DNA from: Sphingopyxis sp. H050
GTDB lineage: Bacteria; Pseudomonadota; Alphaproteobacteria; Sphingomonadales; Sphingomonadaceae
Reading direction: 5' to 3'
Assembly: GCF_001468265.1 (NCBI RefSeq)
Contig: NZ_LNRZ01000004.1
Span: 248,001 to 312,000, forward strand
DNA: 64,000 nucleotides
The position numbers were made by a program, and so were the translations under genes. This document shows, piece after piece, positions 29,568 through 38,552 of this stretch; positions within the stretch are counted from its first letter, which is position 1; each line of letters begins with the position of its first letter. The notes below the pieces were generated by a model that was not told where the DNA came from, searched no databases, and worked only from the letters and a program-made list of their open reading frames with translations.

Positions 29568-31766
29568 ATGGCACTTGGTGGTCGAATTCTTTGTCTTTCG
29601 ACAAGCGTGTTCGCCTTAGCGACACCGGCGGCGCTAGCAGCGCAGGAGGCCGATACTGAGGCCAGTAGCGGGATCGCCGAAATCATCGTCACCGCGCAAA
29701 AACGCGACGAGAACCTGCAGCGTACTCCAGCGGCGGTGACCGCAGTGAGCGGCGATCTGCTCGTGGCGTCAGGCATCAAGGATCTGAGCTCGGCGCAGGA
29801 AATCGTTCCCGGCGCGCGCTTCCACCAGGAAGGCAACACGACGCAGGTGTTCCTGCGCGGCATCGGCTCGAACCTCGACTTCGCCAACGTCGAGCCGTCG
29901 GTCTCGTTCAACTTCAACGGCGTGAACATCCCGCGCGAAGCGACGAGCGTACCGCTGTTCGATATCGAACGGTTCGAGGTGCTGCCGGGACCGCAGGGCA
30001 CGCTGTACGGCCGCAGCGCGATCGGCGGCACGGTCAACGTCGCCTTCAAGCGGCCCGAGTTCGAAAATAGCGGCCAGATCACTGTCGAGGGCGGCAATTA
30101 CGACCTGATCCACGGCACTGTCATCGGCAATGCCAAGCTGTCGGACCAGCTCGCGCTGCGTATCGGGCTCGATTACGCCAACCGCGACGGCTATATGGAA
30201 ACCGGGTCGGACTCGCAGGACGATTTCTCGGCGCGTGTCGGCCTTCTCTACGAACCCAATGACGGCTTCAGCCTCTATTGGTGGGGCTATACGACTCAGA
30301 AGAACGGCAACACGTCGAACCTGGTGAACAAGGGCTCGCGACTCGTCGTCGACGCCAGCGGCAATCCGGTCCGCGACGTGAACGGCAATTTGCAGTTCGT
30401 CTATGACGAGAAGGCCTTCCTGCGCAAACGCCCGTGGGACGACCTCCGTCCCGGCGTGCTCGCAGAGACTGCACCCTTCGGCCAGCCGACACCGTCGACG
30501 CAGAATTACGAAAATTATGCGACGGGATTGCAGATCGACGCCGACCTCAGCGACACCGTGTCGCTGACCAACATCACCGGCTATGTCTATCTCGACGCCG
30601 AGACCGAGATCTACTGGCTCGGCGTGCTGCCCGCCTACAAGCTCGACAAATACCGCATGCTCAGCAACGAACTGCGGCTGACCGGCGACACCGACCGCCT
30701 CAAATGGCTCGTCGGCCTCTTCGCCTATCGCAACAAGGGCATCGGCCAAGGCATCGTTGGCACCGCCAACGGACCGAACGGCCCCGCCATCCCGGGCACG
30801 CCCTTCCCCTTCTTCTCGTCGAACGTGCAGAGCAACGTGATGAAGGGCGGCGCGATCTTCGGTCAGGCGACCTACAGCGTCACCGACCGCTTCCGCGTCA
30901 CGCTCGGCGGCCGCTACGGCATCGACAACAAGAAGGCGCGCGGGATCGCGCTCGACGATCAGGTCTCGCACTACACGTTTGACAAGACCTTCCGCCGCTT
31001 CGACTACAAGGCCGGGATCGAATATGACGCGGCCGACCGGGTGATGCTCTATGCGACCTATCAGACGGGCTATCAGCCGGGCACCTTCAACGAAGTCGTC
31101 GACCTGCCCGGCCGCAACAACCTGGTCAAGACGGGCAAGATGAAAGGCATTTCGGGCGGCTTCAAGGCGCGCTTCCTCGATAACCGGCTGCAGATCAACA
31201 ACGAGGCCTTCTTCTACGTCTACACCGATCTCGCGATCCAGGCCTATGACGCAAGCAAGCTCTACAACGAGATATTCAACGCCGGAAAGGTCGAGATTCC
31301 GGGCAACCAGCTCGACATCCTGTTCCAGCCGCATCCGGATACGAAGCTCAACCTGTCGGTGAGCTACGTCCATGCGCGGAACAAGGATTTCATCACGCCC
31401 TCCGGGCAGAATTACAACGGTCTCGCGGGCCCTTATGCCGCCGACTGGACGATCGGCGGCGGCTTCAGCCAGGATTTCCATTTCGGCGGCGGCTATCTGC
31501 GCGCAGCCGCCGATGCCCGCTACGAAAGCGAGTGGTTCGCCGACTTCATCCACAATCCGGGCGTCCGCCAGTCGCCCTATGCCAAGGTCAACGCCTCGCT
31601 GACCTGGTACAGCGAGGATGAGCGCTGGCACATCGGCATCTGGGGCAAGAACCTCACCAACAAGGCGGTGATCGCGGCGACCGCGGCGGCGGGGATTCCC
31701 GGCCCGGCAACCGCCTATATGTCGCCGCCGCGTACCTATGGTCTGCGCGCGGGGTTCAATTTCTGA
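29568..31766 (+). CDS. TonB-dependent outer-membrane receptor
   Basis: 732 residues. It has a signal peptide (cleavage near ALA-AQEA), then a TonB-box-like EIIVTAQKRDENLQRTPAAV, plug domain with GSNLDFANVEPSVSFNFNGV and ERFEVLPGPQGTLYGRSAIG, then the 22-strand-type barrel closing with the aromatic C-terminal RAGFNF. It belongs to the sphingomonad group that imports large organic compounds rather than a clear siderophore class. It heads the catabolic operon 3 nt before the SDR gene, so it probably imports the pathway's aromatic substrate. Confidence 0.92.
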   Translation: MALGGRILCLSTSVFALATPAALAAQEADTEASSGIAEIIVTAQKRDENLQRTPAAVTAVSGDLLVASGIKDLSSAQEIVPGARFHQEGNTTQVFLRGIGSNLDFANVEPSVSFNFNGVNIPREATSVPLFDIERFEVLPGPQGTLYGRSAIGGTVNVAFKRPEFENSGQITVEGGNYDLIHGTVIGNAKLSDQLALRIGLDYANRDGYMETGSDSQDDFSARVGLLYEPNDGFSLYWWGYTTQKNGNTSNLVNKGSRLVVDASGNPVRDVNGNLQFVYDEKAFLRKRPWDDLRPGVLAETAPFGQPTPSTQNYENYATGLQIDADLSDTVSLTNITGYVYLDAETEIYWLGVLPAYKLDKYRMLSNELRLTGDTDRLKWLVGLFAYRNKGIGQGIVGTANGPNGPAIPGTPFPFFSSNVQSNVMKGGAIFGQATYSVTDRFRVTLGGRYGIDNKKARGIALDDQVSHYTFDKTFRRFDYKAGIEYDAADRVMLYATYQTGYQPGTFNEVVDLPGRNNLVKTGKMKGISGGFKARFLDNRLQINNEAFFYVYTDLAIQAYDASKLYNEIFNAGKVEIPGNQLDILFQPHPDTKLNLSVSYVHARNKDFITPSGQNYNGLAGPYAADWTIGGGFSQDFHFGGGYLRAAADARYESEWFADFIHNPGVRQSPYAKVNASLTWYSEDERWHIGIWGKNLTNKAVIAATAAAGIPGPATAYMSPPRTYGLRAGFNF

Positions 31767-31768
31767 CC

Positions 31769-32536
31769 ATGACCCGGCCGCTCGAGGGAAAGACCATCAT
31801 CGTTACGGGCGCCGCCGGGGGGATCGGCCATGACGCAAGCCTCGTGCTCGCGCTGGCCGGGGCCCGGCTCGTCCTGACCGACGTCGCCGCCGAAGGGGGC
31901 GAAGCGGCGGCGGCGGCGGTGCGCGGCGAAGGTGGCGATGCCATCTTCGTCGCCGCCGACCTCGCAAGCGAGGCCGAGATCGAAGCGCTCGTCGACAAGG
32001 CGGTCGCGCATTACGGCCGCCTCGACGGCGCCTTCAACAATGCCGGCGTCGAACAGAAGAACAAGCCGCTGGGCGAGCTGACCCTCGACGAATGGAACCG
32101 CGCGATCGCGATCGACCTGACCGCAGTGTTCCTGTGCATCAAATATCAGGTGCGCGCGATGCTGGCGTCGGGCGGCGGCTCGATCGTCAACACCGCCTCG
32201 TCGCTCGGTCAGGTCGCGATACCGGGCGCATCCGAATATGTCGCCGCCAAGCATGGCGTCGTCGGGCTGACGCGCGCTGCGGGCGCCGACTATGCAGCGA
32301 AAGGCGTGCGCGTGAACGCTGTGCTGCCGGGGATCGTCGAGACGCCGATGATTTCGCGCCTGTCCGGCGACCCGGCCTTTTCGGACATGTTCGACCGCAT
32401 CCGCGCGCGCCACCCGATCGGCCGTTTCGGCCAGCCGTCGGAAATCGGCGAAGCCGTCGCCTGGCTGCTCTCCGACGCCGCATCGTTCATGAACGGGGCC
32501 GCGGTCGCGGTCGACGGCGGTTATCTCTCGATCTGA
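31769..32536 (+). CDS. SDR family NAD(P)-dependent oxidoreductase
   Basis: 255 residues, classical SDR. It has nucleotide-binding GAAGGIGHD (about 12-20), NNAGV (about 88-92), catalytic Ser in NTASSLGQ, Tyr-x-x-x-Lys in EYVAAKHGVV, and the cofactor-loop PGIVETPM. It would oxidise or reduce an alcohol/ketone intermediate. It begins 3 nt after the receptor gene, the second gene of the operon. Confidence 0.9.
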   Translation: MTRPLEGKTIIVTGAAGGIGHDASLVLALAGARLVLTDVAAEGGEAAAAAVRGEGGDAIFVAADLASEAEIEALVDKAVAHYGRLDGAFNNAGVEQKNKPLGELTLDEWNRAIAIDLTAVFLCIKYQVRAMLASGGGSIVNTASSLGQVAIPGASEYVAAKHGVVGLTRAAGADYAAKGVRVNAVLPGIVETPMISRLSGDPAFSDMFDRIRARHPIGRFGQPSEIGEAVAWLLSDAASFMNGAAVAVDGGYLSI

Positions 32537-32548
32537 AAGGACTCCCCC

Positions 32549-33007
32549 ATGTACGCCCTCTCTCACGCCATTCCGGTCAATCCGCCCGGCGCCGAACCGG
32601 CGCTGACCCGCGAGCAGGTGTGGCGCGGCCTCGAGCTCAAGGCCGAAAACGCCATGCCTTTCGTCGACGGCATGACCCAGTGCGACGTGGACGAGCGCAG
32701 CGGCAACACGCTGACCCGCACGATCACCTTTCGCGGCACGCAGCACCGCGAGAAGATCACTCTGTTCGCCCCGGTGAAGGTGCAGTTCGAGCGGCTCGAC
32801 GGCACCGGCTGGATCGACAATGTCATCATCGAGAGCGCCGATGGGCTGCTCCTGACCTTCACCTTCGGCATCACCTTTCCGGGCATCGCCGAGGGCACGG
32901 CCGAGGAACAGGCACAGGGCGACAATATGCGCGGCGCATACACCGGCGCCGTCGCCGCGACGCTCAATCGCGTGCGGCAGATGGTGCGCGACGGAGAGCT
33001 TGCATGA
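32549..33007 (+). CDS. DUF1857/AtaL-like SRPBCC protein
   Basis: 152 residues beginning MYALSHAIPVNPPGAEPALT. The pattern of an N-terminal strand, ALTREQVWRGLELKAENAMP and a long C-terminal helix with NRVRQMV matches DUF1857 (AtaL-like) of the START/Bet v1 (SRPBCC) fold, a hydrophobic-ligand-binding fold. Function is unknown; here it could hold or process an aromatic intermediate. It overlaps the next gene by 4 nt. Confidence 0.75.
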   Translation: MYALSHAIPVNPPGAEPALTREQVWRGLELKAENAMPFVDGMTQCDVDERSGNTLTRTITFRGTQHREKITLFAPVKVQFERLDGTGWIDNVIIESADGLLLTFTFGITFPGIAEGTAEEQAQGDNMRGAYTGAVAATLNRVRQMVRDGELA

Positions 33008-33384
33008 CGGGACCCGCGCGTAGCCATGACGACTGGGCGGGCGCCTTCTTCCGCGACGCCGACCGGCTCGATCTGCCGCTGTTGATGAGCTGGTTCGGGC
33101 CCGACATCGACCTTCGCCTTGCCAATGTCCCGCCGATCGCGGGGCGCGAAGCGGTCGAGGCGACCTTCGCCGAATTCTGGTCGGGGATCAAAGGCATGCG
33201 CCACGTCCGCGAGCAGCTCGTCGTCGATGGCGATACGGCGTTTCAGGGTAGCCAGGTCACGTACACCCGCCCCGACGGCGGCGAGGTGACAATGCCGGTC
33301 GCGAGCCATCTGCGCCGCGACGCAGGCGGCACGCTCGACCGCCTGTGGATCTACATCGACCTGGGGCCGCTCTATGCCGGCTGA
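33004..33384 (+). CDS. SnoaL/NTF2-like protein 1
   Basis: 126 residues from ATG 33004, with the NTF2 fold signature: helix DDWAGAFFRDADRLDLPLLM followed by SWFGPDIDLRLANVPPIAGR and central WSGIKGMRHVREQL. Such small cone-shaped proteins are often isomerases, dehydratases or hydratases in catabolic clusters. It overlaps the preceding gene by 4 nt and the next SDR gene by 11 nt. The exact reaction is not predictable. Confidence 0.7.
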   Translation: MTGPARSHDDWAGAFFRDADRLDLPLLMSWFGPDIDLRLANVPPIAGREAVEATFAEFWSGIKGMRHVREQLVVDGDTAFQGSQVTYTRPDGGEVTMPVASHLRRDAGGTLDRLWIYIDLGPLYAG

Positions 33385-34153
33385 GAATCCGATCGCCACG
33401 CGCCTCAAGGGCAAGGCCTGCATCGTCACCGGCGCGGGCGGCAGCATCGGGCGCGCCGCGTGCCTCCGCCTCGCCGCCGAGGGCGCGCATGTCGTCGGCA
33501 CCGACCTGATCGCCGCAAGCGCCGAAGAGACGCTGGCGCAGGTGCAGGCGGCGGGCGGAACGATGATCTCGGTCCATCCCGCGAACCTCACCGACCGCGC
33601 CCAATGCGACCGCGTCGTCGCGGCGACGGTCGAGGCGTTCGGCGGCGTCGACATGCTCTTCAACAACGGTGCGATGGCCTATTTCGCGTGGATCGAGGAC
33701 ATGGACGCCGCGACCTGGAGCAAAACGCTCAACGAAGAACTCGATATCGTCTTCCACATGACGCAGGCGGCGTGGGAGGAACTCAAGAAGCGTCAGGGCA
33801 ATATCGTCAACACCGCCTCGCTGTCGGCGTGGGCGGGGATCGAGCGGCTTCCGGGCCTCGCGCATGCGGCGGCGAAGGGCGGCGTCCTCGCGATGACGCG
33901 CCACCTCGCGATGGAGGGCCGCCTGCACGGCGTCCGCGCGAACAGCGTGTCGCCGGGCACGATCGAGACCAACCAGACGCGCTTCATCCTCGAAGACCCC
34001 GAATGGTGCCGCGTCCAGCTCGGCCGCGCGATGATGAACCGCATGGGCCAGCCCGAGGAGGTCGCGAACGTCGTCGCCTTCCTCGCGAGCGACGACGCCT
34101 CTTACGTCACCGGCGCCGACATCGCGGTCGATGGCGGCGTGCGGGCCTGGTGA
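33374..34153 (+). CDS. SDR family protein with His replacing catalytic Tyr
   Basis: 259 residues. It has SDR motifs GAGGSIGRA (about 16-24), NNGAM in place of NNAG, NTASLSA with the catalytic Ser, and PGTIET. At the catalytic YxxxK position the sequence reads HAAAK (codon CAT), so the Tyr is His while Lys is kept. It may use a different proton donor or be a non-reducing isomerase/hydratase-like SDR. It overlaps the NTF2-like gene by 11 nt. Confidence 0.82.
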   Translation: MPAENPIATRLKGKACIVTGAGGSIGRAACLRLAAEGAHVVGTDLIAASAEETLAQVQAAGGTMISVHPANLTDRAQCDRVVAATVEAFGGVDMLFNNGAMAYFAWIEDMDAATWSKTLNEELDIVFHMTQAAWEELKKRQGNIVNTASLSAWAGIERLPGLAHAAAKGGVLAMTRHLAMEGRLHGVRANSVSPGTIETNQTRFILEDPEWCRVQLGRAMMNRMGQPEEVANVVAFLASDDASYVTGADIAVDGGVRAW

Positions 34154-34166
34154 GGGAGGAACGACG

Positions 34167-34622
34167 ATGAAGAACGCCTGGGTGCTGGACCGCTTTGCCG
34201 CCGTCGACCGCAAGGACATCGGCGGCTTCATCGACATGCTGAGCGAGGATCACCGCTTCATCTTCGGCGCCCGCCCGCCGGTGATCGGCAAGGCCGACGC
34301 CAGGACGATCGTCAACCATTTCTGGACGATGATCGGGCGGCTGCGCCACAATATCTGGCGCGTCCGCGAGGCTGGCGACATCGTCTATGTCGAGGCGCTG
34401 ATCGAATATGAGCGGCTCGACGGCAGGGTCGTGCTCGTCCCCTGCTGCGACATCGTGCGACACAACGGCCGCGAGCTGGTCGAGCAGCGCGCCTATCTCG
34501 ACCAGACCGCGATCTTCGCCGACCTGTCGTCGGGCGAGCACCTCCACAAGGATCGGTGGATCGACGACATCCCCGCCGCGCGCGCCGCGCTCGGCCTCGC
34601 CCCCGAACCGGAGCTGCTGTGA
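34167..34622 (+). CDS. SnoaL/NTF2-like protein 2
   Basis: 151 residues from MKNAWVLDRF (ATG 34167; GAGGGAGGA upstream). NTF2-like fold: RFAAVDRKDIGGFIDMLSED then HRFIFGARPPVIGKADART and a central strand with YVEALIEYERLDGR. This is the second of three NTF2-like proteins in the operon. Its stop overlaps the next start (TGATG). Confidence 0.7.
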   Translation: MKNAWVLDRFAAVDRKDIGGFIDMLSEDHRFIFGARPPVIGKADARTIVNHFWTMIGRLRHNIWRVREAGDIVYVEALIEYERLDGRVVLVPCCDIVRHNGRELVEQRAYLDQTAIFADLSSGEHLHKDRWIDDIPAARAALGLAPEPELL

Positions 34623-35155
34623 TGGACCTCGAAAGGGAAATGCACCGCCTGCTCGACGAGGAAGCGGTGAAGAAGGTCATCCTGCGCTTCGGCCGCTCGC
34701 TCGATCTCGGCGACTGGCCCGGTTATCGCAGCTGCTTCACCGACAGGCTGCTCGTCGATTTCGAGCGGCTGACCGGGTCGCCCCGCATCCTCGTCGACGC
34801 CGACGAATGGACGCGCTTCGCCGACCTGATCCTGACCCCGGTGCGGCGCCACCACAGCTATTTCAACTTTCACGTCGACGTCGACGGCGATGCCGCCTCG
34901 GCGGTTTGGTATTTCACCGCGCGCCACTGGAAGGCGACCGACATGGGGTCGTCCATCTATAACCAGCATGGCTGGTACGACGGCGGCTTTGTCCGCCAGG
35001 ACAGCGTTTGGAAGATGCGCTACGTCAAGCACGACTTCCAGTGGGTCGAGGGCAACAACGCCCTGTTCGACATGGCCGAGCCCGAGCTGGCGGCGCAAAT
35101 GGCGCGCGTCTTCACCCCCGAACATGTCGCTGCGGGCGCAGCGGAGCGCGTCTGA
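34622..35155 (+). CDS. SnoaL-like (SnoaL_4) protein 3
   Basis: 177 residues with the SnoaL_4 pattern: LDEEAVKKVILRFGRSLDLG, then DWPGYRSCFTDRLLVDFERL and strands containing HVDVDGDAASAVWYFTARHW. Related proteins occur as small subunits or dehydratase-like accessories in aromatic and steroid degradation clusters. No catalytic pair can be assigned with certainty. Its stop overlaps the tautomerase start (TGATG). Confidence 0.7.
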   Translation: MDLEREMHRLLDEEAVKKVILRFGRSLDLGDWPGYRSCFTDRLLVDFERLTGSPRILVDADEWTRFADLILTPVRRHHSYFNFHVDVDGDAASAVWYFTARHWKATDMGSSIYNQHGWYDGGFVRQDSVWKMRYVKHDFQWVEGNNALFDMAEPELAAQMARVFTPEHVAAGAAERV

Positions 35156-35352
35156 TGCCGATCATCAACGCCTCGATCCTCGCCGGCCGCACGCGCGAGC
35201 AGAAGCGCGCGCTGATCCGCGAGCTCGCCGAGGGCGCGCAGCGCGCGCTGGGCGTGCGCGAGGACCAGGTGCGCGTGATCATCACCGAAGTCGCGCCCGA
35301 CCATTGGGGCGTCGGCACTATCAGCAAGGCCGATCTGGAAGGACAAACATGA
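35155..35352 (+). CDS. 4-oxalocrotonate tautomerase family protein
   Basis: 65 residues, standard length. After Met removal the catalytic Pro1 is at the N-terminus (MPIINASILAGRTREQK), and the Arg near residue 11-12 is present. It would convert 2-hydroxymuconate to 2-oxo-3-hexenedioate (the family reaction), which fits the semialdehyde dehydrogenase and decarboxylase downstream. It overlaps the FAH gene by 4 nt. Confidence 0.88.
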   Translation: MPIINASILAGRTREQKRALIRELAEGAQRALGVREDQVRVIITEVAPDHWGVGTISKADLEGQT

Positions 35353-36245
35353 CGAGCCTCTACCGCCTCGCCGTTATCCGTACCGCCGACGGGCCGCTCG
35401 CCGTCGCCGAACAGGGCGGCCGCATGGCGCCGCTGCATGCGCTGCTCGGCGAGACCGAAGCGCGCACCGATCTGAGTCCGCTTCTCGCGGATTGGCCGGC
35501 GACGTCGGCACGGATCGACGCGGCGGTCGATGCGGGCGGTGCGGCTTTCGCGGGCGGGATCGACGCCGCGGGCGCGACCTTCGCCCTGCCCTTCGCCAGC
35601 CCCGGCGCGCTGATGTGCATCGGTGCCAATTATCACGACCATGTCGCCGAAATGCCGGTGCCGATGACGCCTGAATATCCCTATGCCTTCGTCAAGCCGA
35701 CGCACAACACCATCTGCGCCAGCGGCGACAGTGTCGAAGCGCCGAAGGGCGTCGCGATGATGGACTGGGAAGCCGAACTCGCGGCGGTGATCGGTATCCC
35801 CACCAAGCATGCGAGCGAAGACGGCGCGCTGTCGCACGTCGCCGGCTATATCAATTTCAACGACCTGTCGGCGCGCGATTGGCTCGCATCGCGGCCCCCG
35901 ATCGGTGTCGATTGGGTTCGCCACAAGGCGCACGACGGCTTCGCGCCGATCGGCCCCTATTTCGTCCCCGCGCGTTTCATCGCCGATCCGCAAGACCTGC
36001 CGATCCGCCTGACCGTCAACGGGACGGTCAAGCAGGACAGCAACACGGGCCGGATGATCTATGGCCTCAAAGCCATCATCCGCCATCTGTCGTCGATCAT
36101 GACGCTGCAGCCCGGCGACATCATCGCGACGGGCACCCCCGCCGGCGTCGGCCATGGCCGCAAGCCGCCCGAATATTTGAAGCCCGGCGACGAAATCCGC
36201 ATGGAGATCGGCCCGCTTGGCGAACTTGTCACGCCTATCATATGA
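35349..36245 (+). CDS. Fumarylacetoacetate hydrolase family protein
   Basis: 298 residues. The FAH C-terminal domain is complete: CIGANYHDH, KPTHNTI, the metal ligands in DWEAELAAVIG, YINFNDLSARDWL and IIATGTPAGVGHG. Members hydrolyse or decarboxylate 2-hydroxy-dienoates and acylpyruvates. In this operon it probably acts on a meta-cleavage product or a later keto-acid. An N-terminal extension of about 90 residues precedes the catalytic domain, as in many bacterial homologues. Confidence 0.88.
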   Translation: MTSLYRLAVIRTADGPLAVAEQGGRMAPLHALLGETEARTDLSPLLADWPATSARIDAAVDAGGAAFAGGIDAAGATFALPFASPGALMCIGANYHDHVAEMPVPMTPEYPYAFVKPTHNTICASGDSVEAPKGVAMMDWEAELAAVIGIPTKHASEDGALSHVAGYINFNDLSARDWLASRPPIGVDWVRHKAHDGFAPIGPYFVPARFIADPQDLPIRLTVNGTVKQDSNTGRMIYGLKAIIRHLSSIMTLQPGDIIATGTPAGVGHGRKPPEYLKPGDEIRMEIGPLGELVTPII

Positions 36246-36276
36246 TGGGGGCATCCCGTCGCCGCCGAGGAACGTC

Positions 36277-37035
36277 ATGACGCAAACGCTTGCCGAGATA
36301 CTGAAACCCATCGATCGCGAAGCCGACGGCGCGGGCCGTCGCACCGCGATCGATGTGTACGACGTGCTGCAATCCTATATCCTCGACGGCACGCTGAAGC
36401 CGGGGACGATCATATCGCAGGTCGCGATCGCCGACGCGCTGCAGGTGAGCCGCACCCCGGTGCGCGAAGCGATGCGGATGCTGCAGGAAGGCGGACTGCT
36501 CACCGGCGAGCCCAATTACCGCAGCCGGGTCGTTGAGTTCGACCCTGTCGACATCGATGCGCTCTACGCCAAACGGATCGTGCTCGAAGCCTTGGGCGTT
36601 GCGATGACCGTCAAGCGGCTCGACAAGGAAGGCCTGCGAAGTCTCGAAACGGTGGTGAAATCGCTCGAAAGCCCGATGGCACATGAGGACTTTGCCGAAT
36701 GGCAGCGCCTGCACCGCCAGTTCCACCGCAGCATCGTCGCCGAGGCAGGATCGACGATGATCGCCGACCTCGAACAGCTGGAAAAGCGCAGCGAACGCTA
36801 TCAGTCGGCGTACAAGGGCGCGCACCTGCCCGGCTGGTGGCAGCGTGGCGAAGCCGAGCATCGCGAGCTGTTTCAGGCGATCGCGAACGGCGATGCCGCG
36901 CAGGCGGGAGAACTCGCGGCGCGCCACCTTGCACGCACCGCGCTCGAACTGCTCGCAGCTCTGGCGCCCGAATATGACTCGAGCCGCGTCCGCGACAGCC
37001 TCCGTTTCGCCGGCGCCGGCGCGAAGGGCGTCTGA
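36277..37035 (+). CDS. GntR-family transcriptional regulator
   Basis: 252 residues from MTQTLAEILKP (ATG 36277). An N-terminal winged helix (IISQVAIADALQVSRTPVRE, then AMRMLQEGGLL) and a C-terminal FCD-type helical effector domain (HEDFAEWQRLHRQFHRSIV; later HRELFQAIANGDAAQA) identify it. FCD regulators usually sense organic acids. Its location inside the operon, sharing TGATG with the aldehyde dehydrogenase, suggests it regulates the pathway, probably as a repressor relieved by an intermediate. Confidence 0.88.
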   Translation: MTQTLAEILKPIDREADGAGRRTAIDVYDVLQSYILDGTLKPGTIISQVAIADALQVSRTPVREAMRMLQEGGLLTGEPNYRSRVVEFDPVDIDALYAKRIVLEALGVAMTVKRLDKEGLRSLETVVKSLESPMAHEDFAEWQRLHRQFHRSIVAEAGSTMIADLEQLEKRSERYQSAYKGAHLPGWWQRGEAEHRELFQAIANGDAAQAGELAARHLARTALELLAALAPEYDSSRVRDSLRFAGAGAKGV

Positions 37036-38537
37036 TGAGCGAAGCGGCGACCTCCGAACGGATCGGCGAAACCGGGCCGACGATACGCCACCTGCGCAAT
37101 TTTGTCGGCAACAGCTTTGTCGAGGGTGGTCGCCCCTTCCCTGTCGTCGATCCCGCGACGGGTCGTCAGCATGCGACGGCTTACGAGGCCGACGCGGCGA
37201 TCGTCGACGCGGCGGTCGCGGCGGCGCGCGCCGCGCTCGAAGGACCGTGGGGATCGCTGACGCTGGCGAAACGCCGCTCGCTGCTGATGAAGGTCGCCGA
37301 CGGCATCGAGGCCCGCTTCGACGACTTCCTCGCCGCCGAGATCGCCGACACCGGCAAGCCGCACAGCCTTGCCTCCCACCTTGACATCCCGCGCGGCGCG
37401 GCAAACTTCCGCGTCTTCGCCGATGTGATCGCGGCGCTGCCGACCGAGAGTTTCGAATTCGACACCCCCGACGGCGGAAAGGCGATCAACTATGCCGTCC
37501 GCCGCCCGCTCGGCGTCGTCGGGGTCATCAGCCCGTGGAACCTGCCGTTGCTGCTGATGACATGGAAGGTCGCGCCCGCGCTCGCCTGCGGGAATGCCGT
37601 GATCGTCAAGCCGTCCGAGGAAACGCCGTCGACGGCCACCCTGCTCGGCGAAGTGATGGCCGAGGCCGGGGTGCCCGAGGGCGTCTATAATGCCGTTCAC
37701 GGCTTCGGGCCGAATTCAGCGGGCGAGCTGCTCGTATCGCACCCCGGCGTCCGCGCGATCACCTTCACCGGCGAGACGCGGACCGGTGCCGCGATCATGA
37801 AGAGCGCCGCGCCGCATGTGAAGGCGCTGTCGTTCGAACTCGGCGGCAAGAATGCCGCGATCGTCTTCGCCGACGCCGATATCGACGCCGCGGTCGCGGG
37901 CCTGTCGCGCGCGGTTTTCCTCAACACCGGCCAAGTCTGCCTCGCGCCCGAGCGCATCTATGTCGAACGCCCTGTTCTGGACGCCTTCGTCGCGGGCATG
38001 AAGGCGAAGGCGGAAGCGTTGAAACCCGGCCTGCCGAACGACCTTGGGGTCGATTTCGGCCCGCTGATCTCGGCCGAACATCAGGGCAAAGTGCTCGATT
38101 ATTACCACCTCGCCGAACAGGAGGGCGCGACCGTCGTCACCGGCGGCGGCGTGCCCGCGCTCGATGGCGAGGCCGCGAACGGCTTCTTCGTCGAACCGAC
38201 GCTCTGGACCGGCCTGTCCCACGACGCGCGCGTCTGCCGCGAGGAAATCTTCGGCCCCTGCGCCGCGATCATTCCCTTCGACAACGAGGAAGAAGCGATC
38301 CGTCTTGCCAATGACTCGCCCTATGGCCTCGCCGCATCGACCTGGACCCGCGACCTGTCGCGCGGCCACCGCGTCGCCGCGGCGATGGAGGTCGGCATTT
38401 CGTGGGTGAACAGCTGGTTCCTGCGCGACCTGCGGACCCCGTTCGGCGGCGCCAAACTGTCGGGAATCGGCCGCGAGGGCGGTGCGCATTCGATCAACTT
38501 CTATTCGGAACCGACGAATATCTGCATCAAATTATAG
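37035..38537 (+). CDS. Aldehyde dehydrogenase (2-hydroxymuconic-semialdehyde type)
   Basis: 500 residues. It has NAD-binding FTGETRTGAAIMKSAAPHVK, the active-site Glu in FELGGKNAAIVF and the catalytic nucleophile Cys302 in NTGQVCLAPERIYV. Sequence style and neighbours point to 2-hydroxymuconic-semialdehyde dehydrogenase (XylG/DmpC group), which oxidises the ring-cleavage semialdehyde to 2-hydroxymuconate for the tautomerase. Other aldehydes are possible. Cofactor choice is not certain from sequence. Confidence 0.85.
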   Translation: MSEAATSERIGETGPTIRHLRNFVGNSFVEGGRPFPVVDPATGRQHATAYEADAAIVDAAVAAARAALEGPWGSLTLAKRRSLLMKVADGIEARFDDFLAAEIADTGKPHSLASHLDIPRGAANFRVFADVIAALPTESFEFDTPDGGKAINYAVRRPLGVVGVISPWNLPLLLMTWKVAPALACGNAVIVKPSEETPSTATLLGEVMAEAGVPEGVYNAVHGFGPNSAGELLVSHPGVRAITFTGETRTGAAIMKSAAPHVKALSFELGGKNAAIVFADADIDAAVAGLSRAVFLNTGQVCLAPERIYVERPVLDAFVAGMKAKAEALKPGLPNDLGVDFGPLISAEHQGKVLDYYHLAEQEGATVVTGGGVPALDGEAANGFFVEPTLWTGLSHDARVCREEIFGPCAAIIPFDNEEEAIRLANDSPYGLAASTWTRDLSRGHRVAAAMEVGISWVNSWFLRDLRTPFGGAKLSGIGREGGAHSINFYSEPTNICIKL

Positions 38538-38552
38538 GCGAGGAGAGGCACA

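Noticed and set aside
29389..29625. 78-codon minus ORF upstream of the TonB receptor
   Set aside because: It overlaps the receptor start and promoter region and shows no domain or ribosome site.
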